A stretch of DNA of 64,000 bases from Vibrio crassostreae (GCF_024347415.1 NZ_AP025476.1:1426001-1490000), one strand, 5' to 3'. Shown: positions 27,688-37,074, counted from the stretch's first letter. The notes: generated by a model not told the origin, from the sequence alone. A program made the numbers and translations.

Positions 27688-29232
27688 ATGAAAAAAATTG
27701 GGATTTTTGCCACGATTGGCGCTCTGGCTATCTTCGCTTTACCAACTCACGCAAGTAATGTCTCTGAAGGCGATGTTATTAATCTTGGTCTCCATGAGTT
27801 AAAACCAACTCAACCATCTGTGGGTTACGATCAAATTATGTACAAGTTGGGTCGTTACCAATTTGACCAAGAAAAGATGTTTGATGAAATCTGTGAAGCC
27901 AACGGTCAAAAAGGCGTAGTGAGCATCAAAGACCAAGCACACCCGAATATTCCTTCGACTTTCACCTGTGAAATGGAAACAGGTGCGCGTAAAAAAGACA
28001 TGAAGACTGTGGTTATCGCACCCAGCGGTGAATACTACCTGACAGACGGTCACCATACGTTCAATGTGTTCTACCGCATGCCGCAAGGTGGCGCATCGTT
28101 CAATGTGAATGTGGTGGTTGATAAAGATTACCGCAACCTCAAAAACATGGACGCGTTCTGGAACCAAATGGCAAAAGACGGCAATACATGGCTGTTTGAT
28201 AACAACGGTGAAGCGATTAGCTATCAACAACTTCCAACCTCTCTTGGGCTAACCAACTTCGCTAACGATCAATACCGCTCACTGATGTACTTTTCTCGTG
28301 GTGTGGGCTGGAACAAGCCAAGTCAGCCAGTCCCGTTCTTAGAGTTTTACTGGTCTAAAGAAGTACGTAAAGCGATTGATGCGGCAGACTTTGATCTGAA
28401 TTCTACCGAAGGTTACGCAAAGGCAGTCAATGCGGTCAGCAACCATATCCTATCTATGGATACGAACAACGTTGGTGGCTCAAATCTTTCGGTTAAACAG
28501 ATGGGGCAGTTTAGCGCATACAACCAAAAAGGCTTCGATAAACTGTTCAAAGAGCGTGGTAAGGTTGACTACATGCTGCGTTACAAAACAACATCGACCG
28601 CCAACGGTTTAAGCTATGACTTAGCAGCGGCGTCAGCTCCTGCACTAAAACAATTAGACTCATTTACCCTTGAAGCAAACTCAAGCTTTAATGATTACCC
28701 AGCAGCTTCTGCTGATGGCATCGTCAATGCAATTGTAGAGATCCCAACAGGTACTTCCGCTAAGTGGGAACTAAGCAAAGACAATGACAAGCAAGTTATC
28801 TGGGAACACAAAAAAGGCGCTCCACGCGTGGTTAACTACCTTGGTTACCCAGGTAACTACGGCTCTATCCCACGTACTGCACTACCAAAAGAGTTTGGTG
28901 GTGATGGCGACCCATTAGATGTGATTGTTCTTGGTCAGTCTGTACCACGTGGTGAAGTTGTTCCTGTACGTCTGATCGGTGTGATGAAAATGCTAGATGA
29001 TGGCGAGCAAGACGACAAACTCGTGGCCGTTCTCACTAACGATTCACCATTTAAAGATGTTTCTTCTCTAAACGAGCTAAACAATACCTACCCAGGTGTT
29101 CAAGACATCGTTGGCCTTTGGTTTGAAAACTACAAAGGCCCAGACGGTGGCATGGAACTGCAAGACTGGGGCGATGATGTGGAAGCCAACAAGATCCTTG
29201 AGGCAGCAAGAAAACACTACGCTGTGAATTAA
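27688..29232 (+). CDS. Secreted ParB/Srx-like domain fused to family I inorganic pyrophosphatase
   Basis: A 514-aa protein with a signal peptide (to about residue 22, PTHAS), so it should be periplasmic or secreted. Residues about 30-300 carry a ParB/sulfiredoxin-like phrase, GEYYLTDGHHTFNVFYRM near 114-131, typical of ParBc_2 proteins. Residues about 335-514 are a family I pyrophosphatase: EIPTGTSAKWE near 351, NYGSIPRT near 390, DGDPLDVIVLG near 406 (three catalytic Asp) and GVMKMLDDGEQDDKLVAV near 431. All key metal and phosphate ligands look present. AAGGA precedes the ATG. Pyrophosphate hydrolysis outside the cytoplasm, perhaps pulling a nucleotide-using reaction of the first domain, is inference. 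Confidence 0.85.
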   Translation: MKKIGIFATIGALAIFALPTHASNVSEGDVINLGLHELKPTQPSVGYDQIMYKLGRYQFDQEKMFDEICEANGQKGVVSIKDQAHPNIPSTFTCEMETGARKKDMKTVVIAPSGEYYLTDGHHTFNVFYRMPQGGASFNVNVVVDKDYRNLKNMDAFWNQMAKDGNTWLFDNNGEAISYQQLPTSLGLTNFANDQYRSLMYFSRGVGWNKPSQPVPFLEFYWSKEVRKAIDAADFDLNSTEGYAKAVNAVSNHILSMDTNNVGGSNLSVKQMGQFSAYNQKGFDKLFKERGKVDYMLRYKTTSTANGLSYDLAAASAPALKQLDSFTLEANSSFNDYPAASADGIVNAIVEIPTGTSAKWELSKDNDKQVIWEHKKGAPRVVNYLGYPGNYGSIPRTALPKEFGGDGDPLDVIVLGQSVPRGEVVPVRLIGVMKMLDDGEQDDKLVAVLTNDSPFKDVSSLNELNNTYPGVQDIVGLWFENYKGPDGGMELQDWGDDVEANKILEAARKHYAVN

Positions 29233-29261
29233 ACTGCGGTTTGATTATTGGAATTGGACTT

Positions 29262-29294
29262 AAGCCCTTGTTGCGTTGCAATGAGGGCTTTTTC
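29262..29294 (+). terminator. Rho-independent terminator after the pyrophosphatase fusion
   Basis: AAGCCCT...AGGGCTT stem with inner TTGC/GCAA pairing, followed by TTTTTC. Confidence 0.75.
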
Positions 29295-29426
29295 TTTGGC
29301 GCTGTGGAAATGTAGCGACATATACTGGGTTTATGAAGCTTTTGGACAGAAATGAGTTTCGGAGAACCAAGTATTAGCAAATCACGAATTAGCATAAGTA
29401 TGGAAAGTCACTAAGCTCACTGTCCA

Positions 29427-30486
29427 GTATTGATGGTGCACATCATTCAGAGAGAAGGTATGTCTGCCCCGTTGTGCTTAATTCCTAAACGATATACTGA
29501 GTTTCAGGCATACCTAGCCCCGTAAGCTTGTTCAGTGCTTTGATCATTGCGTAAGTCTCACCAACCTGAGCGTTGTAGTTCCTCAAGCTTAATTTTCCGC
29601 CTAACAACTGTTTCATTCGATACATTGCTGTCTCTGATAGTGAGCGCTTATGATAGCCATACCGATTTTTCCACTCCTTGTTAGAGCCGTAGAGCTTTTG
29701 GCAACCTACTGCTAAGTTGCGAGGATGCCCTTGCTCCCAGAAGGCTGCCCCTTCGCGTGGCGGGATGAGCGGAACCGCTTGTTTGCTCTGTATAGCATCA
29801 TGGCAATTCCTTGTGTCATAAGCGCCATCGCCTGATATCTCAACGATTTTACGACGTGTCTGCTTAAGTAAGTTGGGGAGCACTTCGCCATCGGTTACGT
29901 TAGATAAACTTAACTCTGCTGCGATTATTTCGTGGGTACTGGTATCTACAGCGATATGCAGCTTACGCCACACTCTTCGCTTCCCGTCAGTACCAGCTTC
30001 TTGACCTTCCATTCACCTTCGCCATAAACTTTGAGGCCAGTAGCATCAATGGCCAGGTGTTGTATTGCTCCTCTGGTTTTGTTTTTAAATGAAACCTCAA
30101 CTTCTTTAGCTCGACGACTTATACAGGTGTAGTGTGGACAAACAAGCGGGATGTTAGCTAGTTTAAATACTGAGTCTAGAAAACCTTGCAACACTCTCAA
30201 TGGCATAGAGAAAACGCGTTTCACCATCAGTGCGGTAGTAATGGCTAAGTCACTGAATCGGCGTGGTCTACCACGCTTGCCTTGTTTGTTTTGCTTCCAC
30301 TCGGCTATCGTTTCCTCATCAATCCAAAAGGTCAAAGAGCCACGGTTTATTAAGGCTTTATGTACTGTTGCCAGTTAGTTGTTTTGTAACGAGGTTTAGG
30401 CATGAGGCTACGACGATTAATGGGGGTAGCCGATCAGATCGTAGTTTCTTGATTAAGTTCCATCGATTTCAGTAACAAAGCCACGT
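29427..30486 (-). mobile_element. Degenerate IS5-family (IS903-group-like) insertion sequence
   Basis: The right end reads, on the minus strand, GGCTTTGTTACTGAAATC (to about 30486), which resembles the terminal inverted repeats of IS903-group elements. The left end is placed near 29427-29450 only from distance, because the matching repeat is eroded. The transposase inside is frameshifted. No clear target duplication was found. Confidence 0.65.
29485..30403 (-). pseudogene. IS5-family DDE transposase, broken by two frameshifts
   Basis: Reading on the minus strand from ATG at 30403, the frame gives MPKPRYKTTNWQQYIKP and then stops. A shift of one base restores LINRGSLTFWIDEE. A second lost base near 29995 moves the frame again: first frame GEGEWKVKK, other frame GTDGKRRVWRKLHIAVD, which should be one continuous stretch. 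The DDE parts (HLAIDATGLK, ISGDGAYDT, RMKQLLGGKL) are split across frames. Two separate single-base losses point to decay rather than one programmed frameshift. Confidence 0.85.
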
Positions 30487-30688
30487 TTAGGTTCAATCTT
30501 GAAATTTGGACAGAAAAAACGAGTCTGTAGCAATAAAGCTCCTCATCATAAAATTCGTTAACCCAAATAAGTTTATATCTACATGAACTAAAAAAAGAAA
30601 AAAGATTTTTTTGTTCTATCTTTAAATTGAACACCTTGTACATACTTAGAATGAACGCTTTACTCAAATACAACGTTTGGCAGGGAAA

Positions 30689-33124
30689 ATGAAAGCAGTC
30701 AAAAAAGATCTCATGGGCAATTTCAAATATTCGGAAATGCCTTTTTCATGGAAAACAAACACCGACCAATTTCAAATTGATATTGCGGGATTGACTGATA
30801 GCCTTAATTCTAAGGTCGCTATCAATAGTATTGATGACTTTTGGGAGCTGTTTTCTAAAAGAGATCAAAAGCTCGTCATGGAACATTTTCGGCGAGCTGC
30901 AGAAGGTGACACGCCCGAACCAATCAAGGCATGTATTGCTACACACAATAACAGTATTGTTTTATGTGTAGTGGCAGCTAAAAAAATGACAGGGCACCTT
31001 ATTTCTGGTGTTGTTATTCCTCTTTTTATCACACCGATCTCGGAAGACATCTCTTCGTTTTTCTACCAAATTTTTGAAAACAAAAGCCACGGTATAGTCA
31101 TCACCGACGAACAGACACGAATTATCGCGTGCAATACCTACTTTGAGAACTCGTCCGGGTACAAAATAGATGAGTTGTTAGGACAAAAAACGTCCATATT
31201 CAATGCGAGGAAACATGGCGATGTTTTCTTTAAAGAGATGTGGAGTAAACTTACCAAAGACGGCTATTGGAATGGTCTCATTCTTAGCGAAGGTAAAACG
31301 GGGACAGTAAAACCGCAAGAGCTGAAAATTCAACGTCTAGAGTCTATCAGAGGTGGTTTTTATTACCTTGGAATGACTCAGGACTTATCAAACAAGTTGT
31401 ATCGAGTAGCGGGTATAGAACATGGTGGTATAGAGCTATTAACACAGTTACCTGGTGAAGATGAGTTTTTCTTAAAAGTGAAAGATACAGCAATCGCTCT
31501 AAATGATAATCAAGGCCTAGTGGTGATTTCATTTATTCCTTGTTTTGATAAAGAGTTCGAATTCGAGAGCAAAAAGCAACTTGCAAGTGCTTTGGCCTAC
31601 TATGAAAAAGATTGTTCCGCAGGCTTTATTAAAAAAACCGTGTTTTCAATCGCCATTGTATACGAACGCAACCAAGACAAACCCCATTCGCTCTCCATAT
31701 TTGATGCCATAAAAGTGCGGTTTAAGACTCTTAGGCAACGAGTTGACCCTGCGATATACACAGCTATCACCGAGTGTACCATTGGTTGCTCTGTACTTGG
31801 GTTAGATGCAAACAATGAAACCAAACTTCTTTCACACTCACTACAAGCAATGTATGAAAGGCATACTTCAGGAAGCAGAAATATCTGCTTTTTCAACAGC
31901 GCCTTACATGAAAAAATCAAGCGCCGTGAAATCCTAGAAGATATTGTTAATCAGTCAGTCTTGAACAAGGAGATGGAGGTTTTCTTCCAGCCCATTGTCA
32001 ATACATCAAACTGGAAGGTAACCAAGTTAGAAGCTTTGTGTAGATTTCGGGATTACAACGGTAATTTGTTAAACACCCAAGAGATGATAAAAGTCGCTGA
32101 GGACATGAAGTTAGTTTCTGATTTGGATTTAGCTATCGCAGATATGGCTATAAGCTCCCGTAATGAGCTCGTTGAGCTTTATGGGACAGGTGTAGAGTTG
32201 ACTATTAACATTTCACTAAACTCAGACAAGCCAATGAAAGCGCTTTTCCGTGATTTATTCAATCTGTTTAAAAAGCATATCCAACACCTGCCTTATATCA
32301 CCGTTGAGTTAACTGAATCTGCGTATTTTGACAGCGAGCAGAAGGACTGCAACTTACTGTTTGATTTGAGAAAAAAGGGACTAAAAGTTGCCATTGATGA
32401 CTTTGGTACCGGATATTCTTCTTTTTTCTACTTAAGGGGGGGTAACTTTGACTTACTTAAAATTGACAAAGAGTTTGTGTCAGACCTTACCGTTGGCTCT
32501 CATAATTATTACATCGTAAGAATGATCACACAGCTTGCTCATACATTGAATGTGGAGGTGGTTGCAGAAGGCGTTGAAACGCTTCAAGAGGTTAAAATTC
32601 TTAACGATCTGAAAGTAAACTATATGCAGGGTTACTACTTTGAACGACCTCAACCTATCAATAAGCTTTCGCGTAAAACCGTGAATGTCGATGGTATTAA
32701 CGCTCTCGAAGAGCCCAATACCGAGGAGGCAGAGCTGATGTCTTACCCACCAATATTAACTCCCCAGCATACCCTGCGTGAAATTAAGGAGCTCTTAGAA
32801 ACAACTCAGTTCACTGCATTTCCAGTCGTTATAGACAGAAGGTGTGTAGGAGTGATTACTAAAGAGCAGTTTAACTTGCATGCCACTCCGGCAATGGGAA
32901 CAGACAGAGAAACGACGCATGAGTATCAATCTATGTTTAAAGTGGCTAGTGCTATGATGAACTCAACAATCACAAGAGTGCACGAAACCATCCATGGCGA
33001 GGAGATACATGAAAAGATACGCAATAAAAATCCGTTCCCATGGGTAGTGATTAACGACTCAGACGAATACGTCGCTATTATTGATATTTATAACATCGTT
33101 CATTTTCTGAATGCCAATCAGTGA
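30689..33124 (+). CDS. PAS - degenerate GGDEF - EAL - CBS protein (c-di-GMP phosphodiesterase)
   Basis: An about 811-aa cytoplasmic protein (a TTG at 30677 could add 4 residues). A PAS domain is at about 120-235 (GIVITDEQTRIIACNTYF, then GYKIDELLGQ). Residues about 240-405 look like a GGDEF domain without its signature. The EAL domain (about 415-660) is complete: KLEALCRF, NISLN, ELTES, IDDFGTGYSS, LKIDKEFV, AEGVET, QGYYF. The last about 130 residues read as a pair of CBS domains (AFPVVIDRRCVGVI and PWVVINDSDEYVAIID), which bind adenine nucleotides. Active c-di-GMP hydrolysis is expected, gated by PAS and CBS ligands. It lies between the decayed IS and the intact hydrolase. Confidence 0.88.
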   Translation: MKAVKKDLMGNFKYSEMPFSWKTNTDQFQIDIAGLTDSLNSKVAINSIDDFWELFSKRDQKLVMEHFRRAAEGDTPEPIKACIATHNNSIVLCVVAAKKMTGHLISGVVIPLFITPISEDISSFFYQIFENKSHGIVITDEQTRIIACNTYFENSSGYKIDELLGQKTSIFNARKHGDVFFKEMWSKLTKDGYWNGLILSEGKTGTVKPQELKIQRLESIRGGFYYLGMTQDLSNKLYRVAGIEHGGIELLTQLPGEDEFFLKVKDTAIALNDNQGLVVISFIPCFDKEFEFESKKQLASALAYYEKDCSAGFIKKTVFSIAIVYERNQDKPHSLSIFDAIKVRFKTLRQRVDPAIYTAITECTIGCSVLGLDANNETKLLSHSLQAMYERHTSGSRNICFFNSALHEKIKRREILEDIVNQSVLNKEMEVFFQPIVNTSNWKVTKLEALCRFRDYNGNLLNTQEMIKVAEDMKLVSDLDLAIADMAISSRNELVELYGTGVELTINISLNSDKPMKALFRDLFNLFKKHIQHLPYITVELTESAYFDSEQKDCNLLFDLRKKGLKVAIDDFGTGYSSFFYLRGGNFDLLKIDKEFVSDLTVGSHNYYIVRMITQLAHTLNVEVVAEGVETLQEVKILNDLKVNYMQGYYFERPQPINKLSRKTVNVDGINALEEPNTEEAELMSYPPILTPQHTLREIKELLETTQFTAFPVVIDRRCVGVITKEQFNLHATPAMGTDRETTHEYQSMFKVASAMMNSTITRVHETIHGEEIHEKIRNKNPFPWVVINDSDEYVAIIDIYNIVHFLNANQ

Positions 33125-33836
33125 TACTCAATCTTGGTATGCTTCTTTATTTAACTCAGTAACCAATCCTGAAACTATGAGAATGGGCTGACTAGACTTT
33201 TTCCGACAGAGGCGATGACGTTAACTCGGTTTTCAAAATAGCTCAGAACACTCATAATAAGCCCGCGCCTCTCTTCAACAAGACATTTTAAAATGGGATT
33301 GACAGTCTAGGGGCATCTTCCACACTTATGTTTAAAAACTCATGTCCTGACGCAAATGATGAACTTGATACTCCTATTTTCTACAGTCATATACGGCAAT
33401 ATAATGTGCTACTGACCGCATAAATCCCCCGTGGAGCTATCGTTAATTTCTCTACACCTTTCACAAACATCTCTTGTCGTCATTCATATTTTACAGATAG
33501 AAAGATTGGTATCCATTGCCTCGATAATGTAAACACAAATAAATCATTATTTGTTGAAAAAACCATCCACTCCGTTTTATCACCTACATGCGCATTGGAT
33601 CGCCATCAATATGTTTGACACATTAGTAGAGTTTGGGCCGATTGTTAGATATTAACTTAACAAACTGGAACCCGCTGACTTGGTTTGGGGCAGAAATAAG
33701 TTGGTTAAGTTACCACTTCAAAAGAGCTCTTTGTCTAAATCTTTATTGACCTGTCTACAACTTCACACTTTATAGTGGCTATATTGATTGAGAGGGACGC
33801 TTTTTGTGTTCCCTTAAAAGTAAGTAGAGAGACACT
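33125..33836. other. 712-bp non-coding stretch before the hydrolase gene
   Basis: No reading frame worth calling. Only the last about 90 bp (from 33745) are recognisable, as the promoter and leader shared with the truncated copy. The remainder may be gene debris from the duplication or insertion events, but I could not identify a parent. Confidence 0.65.
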
Positions 33837-34105
33837 ATGAAACGCTTAATTTTAAACATCACACTCTTGGTATTCATGGCACTTGGTAGCATGAATACCA
33901 TGGCTCATGATTCAACGGTTAAGTACGGTATTGCGATATCTCACGATGGTGAGCAAATTGCGTATGGCAAAAGTGGGAGCGGGAATACGGCACTGATCTT
34001 CATTCACGGTTGGAGCTTAGACAGCAGGCTATGGCAAAACCAAGTGAGTGAGTTTTCAAAGCAGTACCAAGTGATCACCATGGACTTAGCGGGGCACGGT
34101 AACTC
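33745..34105 (+). repeat. Direct repeat copy B (promoter plus 5' part of intact hydrolase)
   Basis: Partner of 27212-27572. Both copies share the promoter-like TTGACC, 18-bp gap, TTATAG, and the leader ending GAGAGACACT-ATG. The segment between the copies holds the pyrophosphatase fusion, the IS remnant and the EAL gene. Confidence 0.9.
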
Positions 34106-34709
34106 TTCGTTCAACCGCGAAGAGTACAGCATGGTTGCATTTGCTGAAGACATCAAAGCCGTAATCGAGAAAGAACAAGTCGAATCCGTCATCTTAGTTG
34201 GGCATTCCATGGCTGGTGGCGTAATTGCAGAAGCCGCTAAACTAATGCCGAAAAGAGTGAAGGGCATTATTGGTGTCGACACATCGCAAAACGTGGCGTT
34301 AGCGGTTTCACAAAGCGACCTAGATGCAATGACCAAACCGTTTGAAGAAGACTTCCAAGCGGGCATTACTATGTTCGTGAAGGACTCGCTACCAAAAGAC
34401 GTAGATGCGGATTTACTTTACTGGGTAACGCAAGACATGGCATCAGCGCCGCCAGCTATCGCGATAAACCAGTTCCGCCATTATCTAGGCCAATATGTAA
34501 CAGGCGAAGCACGCCGTGCGTATGAGAACGTGAACGTGCCAGTAATATTGGTTAACGCTCGCTTATGGCCAACCGATTCAGAAGCGAACAAGAAACACAT
34601 CAAGGATTACAGCATTTACTACATTGAAGACTCAGGCCACTTCCCAATGCTAGAGCAACCACAGCAGTTCAACACAACGTTGATGAAAGCGGTGAAATCA
34701 GTGAAGTAG
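33837..34709 (+). CDS. Secreted alpha/beta hydrolase
   Basis: A 290-aa protein with signal peptide (to about residue 23, NTMAHD). The alpha/beta hydrolase motifs are FIHGWSLDSRLW (oxyanion region), GHSMAGG (nucleophile Ser near 124), an acid in a late strand (VNARLWPTDSEA) and the His in EDSGHFPMLEQ. It should act in the periplasm or outside. The substrate is unknown; the fold covers esterases, lactonases and haloperoxidase-like enzymes. The gene is flanked by its own promoter and a strong terminator. A truncated copy of its 5' third lies 6.5 kb upstream. Confidence 0.88.
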   Translation: MKRLILNITLLVFMALGSMNTMAHDSTVKYGIAISHDGEQIAYGKSGSGNTALIFIHGWSLDSRLWQNQVSEFSKQYQVITMDLAGHGNSSFNREEYSMVAFAEDIKAVIEKEQVESVILVGHSMAGGVIAEAAKLMPKRVKGIIGVDTSQNVALAVSQSDLDAMTKPFEEDFQAGITMFVKDSLPKDVDADLLYWVTQDMASAPPAIAINQFRHYLGQYVTGEARRAYENVNVPVILVNARLWPTDSEANKKHIKDYSIYYIEDSGHFPMLEQPQQFNTTLMKAVKSVK

Positions 34710-34758
34710 GGCGCTGTAGTTATTAAAGGATGTTTGTACCCGTTAGACAGATAAAACG

Positions 34759-34786
34759 AAGGCCTCGCGTGTGTGAGGCCTTTTTG
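34759..34786 (+). terminator. Rho-independent terminator (GGCCTCGC family)
   Basis: AAGGCCTC-gcgtgtgt-GAGGCCTT followed by TTTG. Near-identical to the hairpin at 39032, including the upstream ATAAAACRA. Confidence 0.9.
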
Positions 34787-35008
34787 TTCGTTGGAGGTTT
34801 TGCTAGCTACATTCATTTCAATTTGCGAGTCATACCCGCGTCTTTCACTCGTTTATGGTCCTTAAACGACGGCCTCATAGTTATATAAATGCTCTATCAA
34901 CCACCTCTAGATACGTCATTAGCGCTGCTGTTCTTGGTAAGGGCTGAACGAATCTAGTGGTGCTTTCTACTGATAATAATTTTAACTATGTGTTTAGGAC
35001 GTCCTGCT

Positions 35009-35935
35009 ATGGCTAAGAAAATAATATTCATTCATGGTCGCGCTCAAAAGCCCGATAAAGCTCACCTTCAAGCACTCTGGTATGAGGCTATAGAGCATGG
35101 CTTGCAGCGAGATTGTGAAGGCTCAAGTTCAGTACAAGCTTTTAAAGATGTCGATAAACGGTTTGTCTATTACGGTGAACTATCAAACACATTGTTAGAT
35201 AAACCAACGGAAGACCCTGCAAGTCGACAGCAAGCGTTGTCTGAACTCAAAAAGTACAAGACAAGCCAGTTCAATAAAACAACGTATAACAAGGTATCTA
35301 AAATTGGTTTTCTAAAAGAGGCGTTAGCAGATACTTTTTCATCGCTATTTGGAAAACTGGGTGTGGCTGAGACACTCATAACGAAGGTCGCGCCGGACAT
35401 GGCACATTATTGGTATGAAGATACCTATTTTGGTAGCGATGTCAGGCATAGGTTAATGGTTGAACTGAAGGAAGCGCTTGATAATCAAGATGATGTGATG
35501 ATTGTATCGCACAGTCTCGGGTCGATGATCAGTTATGACGTGTTATGGAAATTGTCTCATTACGGAGAGTATAGACACGACTATGGTGCGGACAAGAAGG
35601 TTAACTTATGGCTGACGCTCGGGTCACCGTTAGGAGATGAAAACGTAAAAGATAGGCTTAAAGGGAGCCGTTTGGAAGATGAGAAAAAGTACCCTTTAAA
35701 CATTCAGCAATGGATAAACATATCGGCAGAAGATGATTTTATCTCTCATGACAGCAAAATTAGAAATGACTTCAAGGATATGCTCAAACTGGGTTTGATA
35801 CCCGGTGGAATGAAAGACATCCACCCAGTTTATAACCTCAATATTCGCAACGGAAAAAGCAATCCGCACGCTTCCATCGGTTACCTCATTAATCCCAAGT
35901 TTATTGCAGTATTGGATGAATGGCTCTCTAGTTGA
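35009..35935 (+). CDS. Cytoplasmic alpha/beta hydrolase
   Basis: A 308-aa protein without a signal peptide. It starts with a strand and oxyanion loop, KKIIFIHGRAQKPDK. The nucleophile motif is VSHSLGSMIS near residue 167, a likely acid is in SAEDDFISHD, and a candidate His is in NPHASIGYL. The spacing and the long helical insert at about 60-140 differ from the secreted hydrolase at 33837; the two are not close paralogues. Start 35009 has AGGA nine bases upstream. A GGCCTCGC-type hairpin follows. Function beyond hydrolase fold is not clear. Confidence 0.78.
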   Translation: MAKKIIFIHGRAQKPDKAHLQALWYEAIEHGLQRDCEGSSSVQAFKDVDKRFVYYGELSNTLLDKPTEDPASRQQALSELKKYKTSQFNKTTYNKVSKIGFLKEALADTFSSLFGKLGVAETLITKVAPDMAHYWYEDTYFGSDVRHRLMVELKEALDNQDDVMIVSHSLGSMISYDVLWKLSHYGEYRHDYGADKKVNLWLTLGSPLGDENVKDRLKGSRLEDEKKYPLNIQQWINISAEDDFISHDSKIRNDFKDMLKLGLIPGGMKDIHPVYNLNIRNGKSNPHASIGYLINPKFIAVLDEWLSS

Positions 35936-35991
35936 TTTGATTTACCATCGCCAATTGCATCGGTGTTCGTTCGTTGAAACTTAGATAAAAC

Positions 35992-36021
35992 AAAGCCTCG
36001 CGCGTGCGAGGCCTTGTTGTT
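35992..36021 (+). terminator. Rho-independent terminator (GGCCTCGC family)
   Basis: GCCTCGC-gcgt-GCGAGGC stem followed by CTTGTTGTTTG, between the hydrolase and the convergent lipoprotein gene. Same upstream ATAAAACAA as the other members. Confidence 0.8.
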
Positions 36022-36056
36022 TGTGCTGACGAGACAGCTAGCTTGAACAATATTAA

Positions 36057-36437
36057 CTACTCTGTGTAGATCGCTATTCCATTAACCGTCTGTTCCGAAA
36101 TAGGGATTAAGTATTGGTAGTCTGTGCCGACGCCTCCCAATACTACAGAGTTGTTGCTTCCTGTCGCTTGAAGCAAAACACCATTAGCTCCTAGTTTAGC
36201 CGCCTGCTTTTTTAACTCTTCGATTGCATAGTCGATGGAGCCTTGTTTTGTCATGCCTGCATCACTAGATGCGTCAACTAAAGCTATTTTTTCATAGTTC
36301 TCAGGCGCTTCAAGATAAAGCGTAACCTCTTGAGGTGTAATTGGGTCTCTTGCTTCTCCGACTAATATTGCTGAACCAGATGCACAGCCAACTAAAAATA
36401 GCGTGATAGAAAGAGCTAAGGTTTTAAAGATATTCAT
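36057..36437 (-). CDS. Small lipoprotein, DUF4156-like
   Basis: Starting at the Met at 36437 gives 126 aa with a type II signal sequence and lipobox LVGC at about 14-17; the longer frame from 36491 would bury it. The mature part has a short alpha/beta domain with KKQAAKLGANGVLLQATGS, a phrase seen in DUF4156-type lipoproteins that sort to the outer membrane. No strong ribosome binding site can be seen. No partner genes are adjacent. Confidence 0.7.
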   Translation of the reverse strand: MNIFKTLALSITLFLVGCASGSAILVGEARDPITPQEVTLYLEAPENYEKIALVDASSDAGMTKQGSIDYAIEELKKQAAKLGANGVLLQATGSNNSVVLGGVGTDYQYLIPISEQTVNGIAIYTE

Positions 36438-36855
36438 TGGGGGTAGATCTGTTTCTGGAAATAGGCGCGGAGTATAGCGAAATAAGACCACCCTTTGGTT
36501 GTGGGTATTGTAACAAGTTGCGTTATTGCTTGTAAATCAGATGTATAGGAGACTTCACCGACAATCCTATCCTAACCTCCCCTTGGTTTATGTCTCTTAT
36601 CTCTTGTAATGGGAAAGGGGAGGAACTGAATACCGATCGTGACAAGTGCAACTATATGTTCCGCGACAAATAATAATCTCCAATGAATTTCTCAAAGAAG
36701 TAAAAGCTCTCTGAATACTTACCAATCCCAAGAAATAACATTCTAAAAATGATCGTGTAACAATTTGTTAACGAGTTGTATTGTTTCTGTGTTCTTTGTC
36801 TTAGTTGCATATCGTTACCAAGCTCAGAACATACCATTATTTTGAGGATCTGAAT
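36438..36855. other. Gap holding promoters for the lipoprotein and peptide operon
   Basis: About 418 bp. A small minus-strand frame (36652-36837) has no ribosome binding site or recognisable content. The AT-rich stretch at about 36740-36790 likely holds the promoter of the peptide/diiron/MFS operon. Confidence 0.55.
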
Positions 36856-36999
36856 ATGAACGGAAAACTAAGAACGGCTTTATCGTTAAAACTTAAGAAG
36901 CAAGATATCTCTAGTCAACCTCCAAGACTGGTACGCTCAAATGCTGCTTTTGAGCCGAATCCAGCCCCGTCAGAACACCACAAGAAAGAGTCTCGCTAA
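36856..36999 (+). CDS. 47-residue basic peptide, possible precursor for the diiron/MFS operon
   Basis: The ATG at 36856 has a good GAGGA site seven bases upstream, which is why I accept this short gene. The peptide has a basic amphipathic N-terminus (MNGKLRTALSLKLKKQ), then a Pro/Ser/Asn-rich part, and ends with HHKKESR. It has no signal peptide, no Cys and no known motif. It is the first gene before a ferritin-like diiron protein and an MFS exporter, with a hairpin between it and them. A ribosomally made precursor that is oxidised and exported is one reading; a leader peptide controlling the downstream genes is another. Confidence 0.6.
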   Translation: MNGKLRTALSLKLKKQDISSQPPRLVRSNAAFEPNPAPSEHHKKESR

Positions 37000-37022
37000 C
37001 TAGCTTGCTCCCTCTCGATAAG

Positions 37023-37044
37023 GCACTCGAGAGAGTGCTTTATT
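37023..37044 (+). terminator. Hairpin/attenuator between the peptide gene and the diiron gene
   Basis: GCACTC-GAGA-GAGTGC perfect stem followed by TTTATT. A weak terminator here would give more peptide mRNA than enzyme mRNA, as in many precursor-peptide operons. Confidence 0.55.
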
Positions 37045-37074
37045 GAAGATGTATGCTGAGGAAAGGAATGGTTT

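Noticed and set aside
29946..30335. Programmed frameshift transposase (two-ORF IS)
   Set aside because: A third frame piece upstream (from 30403) shows a second break, so decay is the simpler reading.
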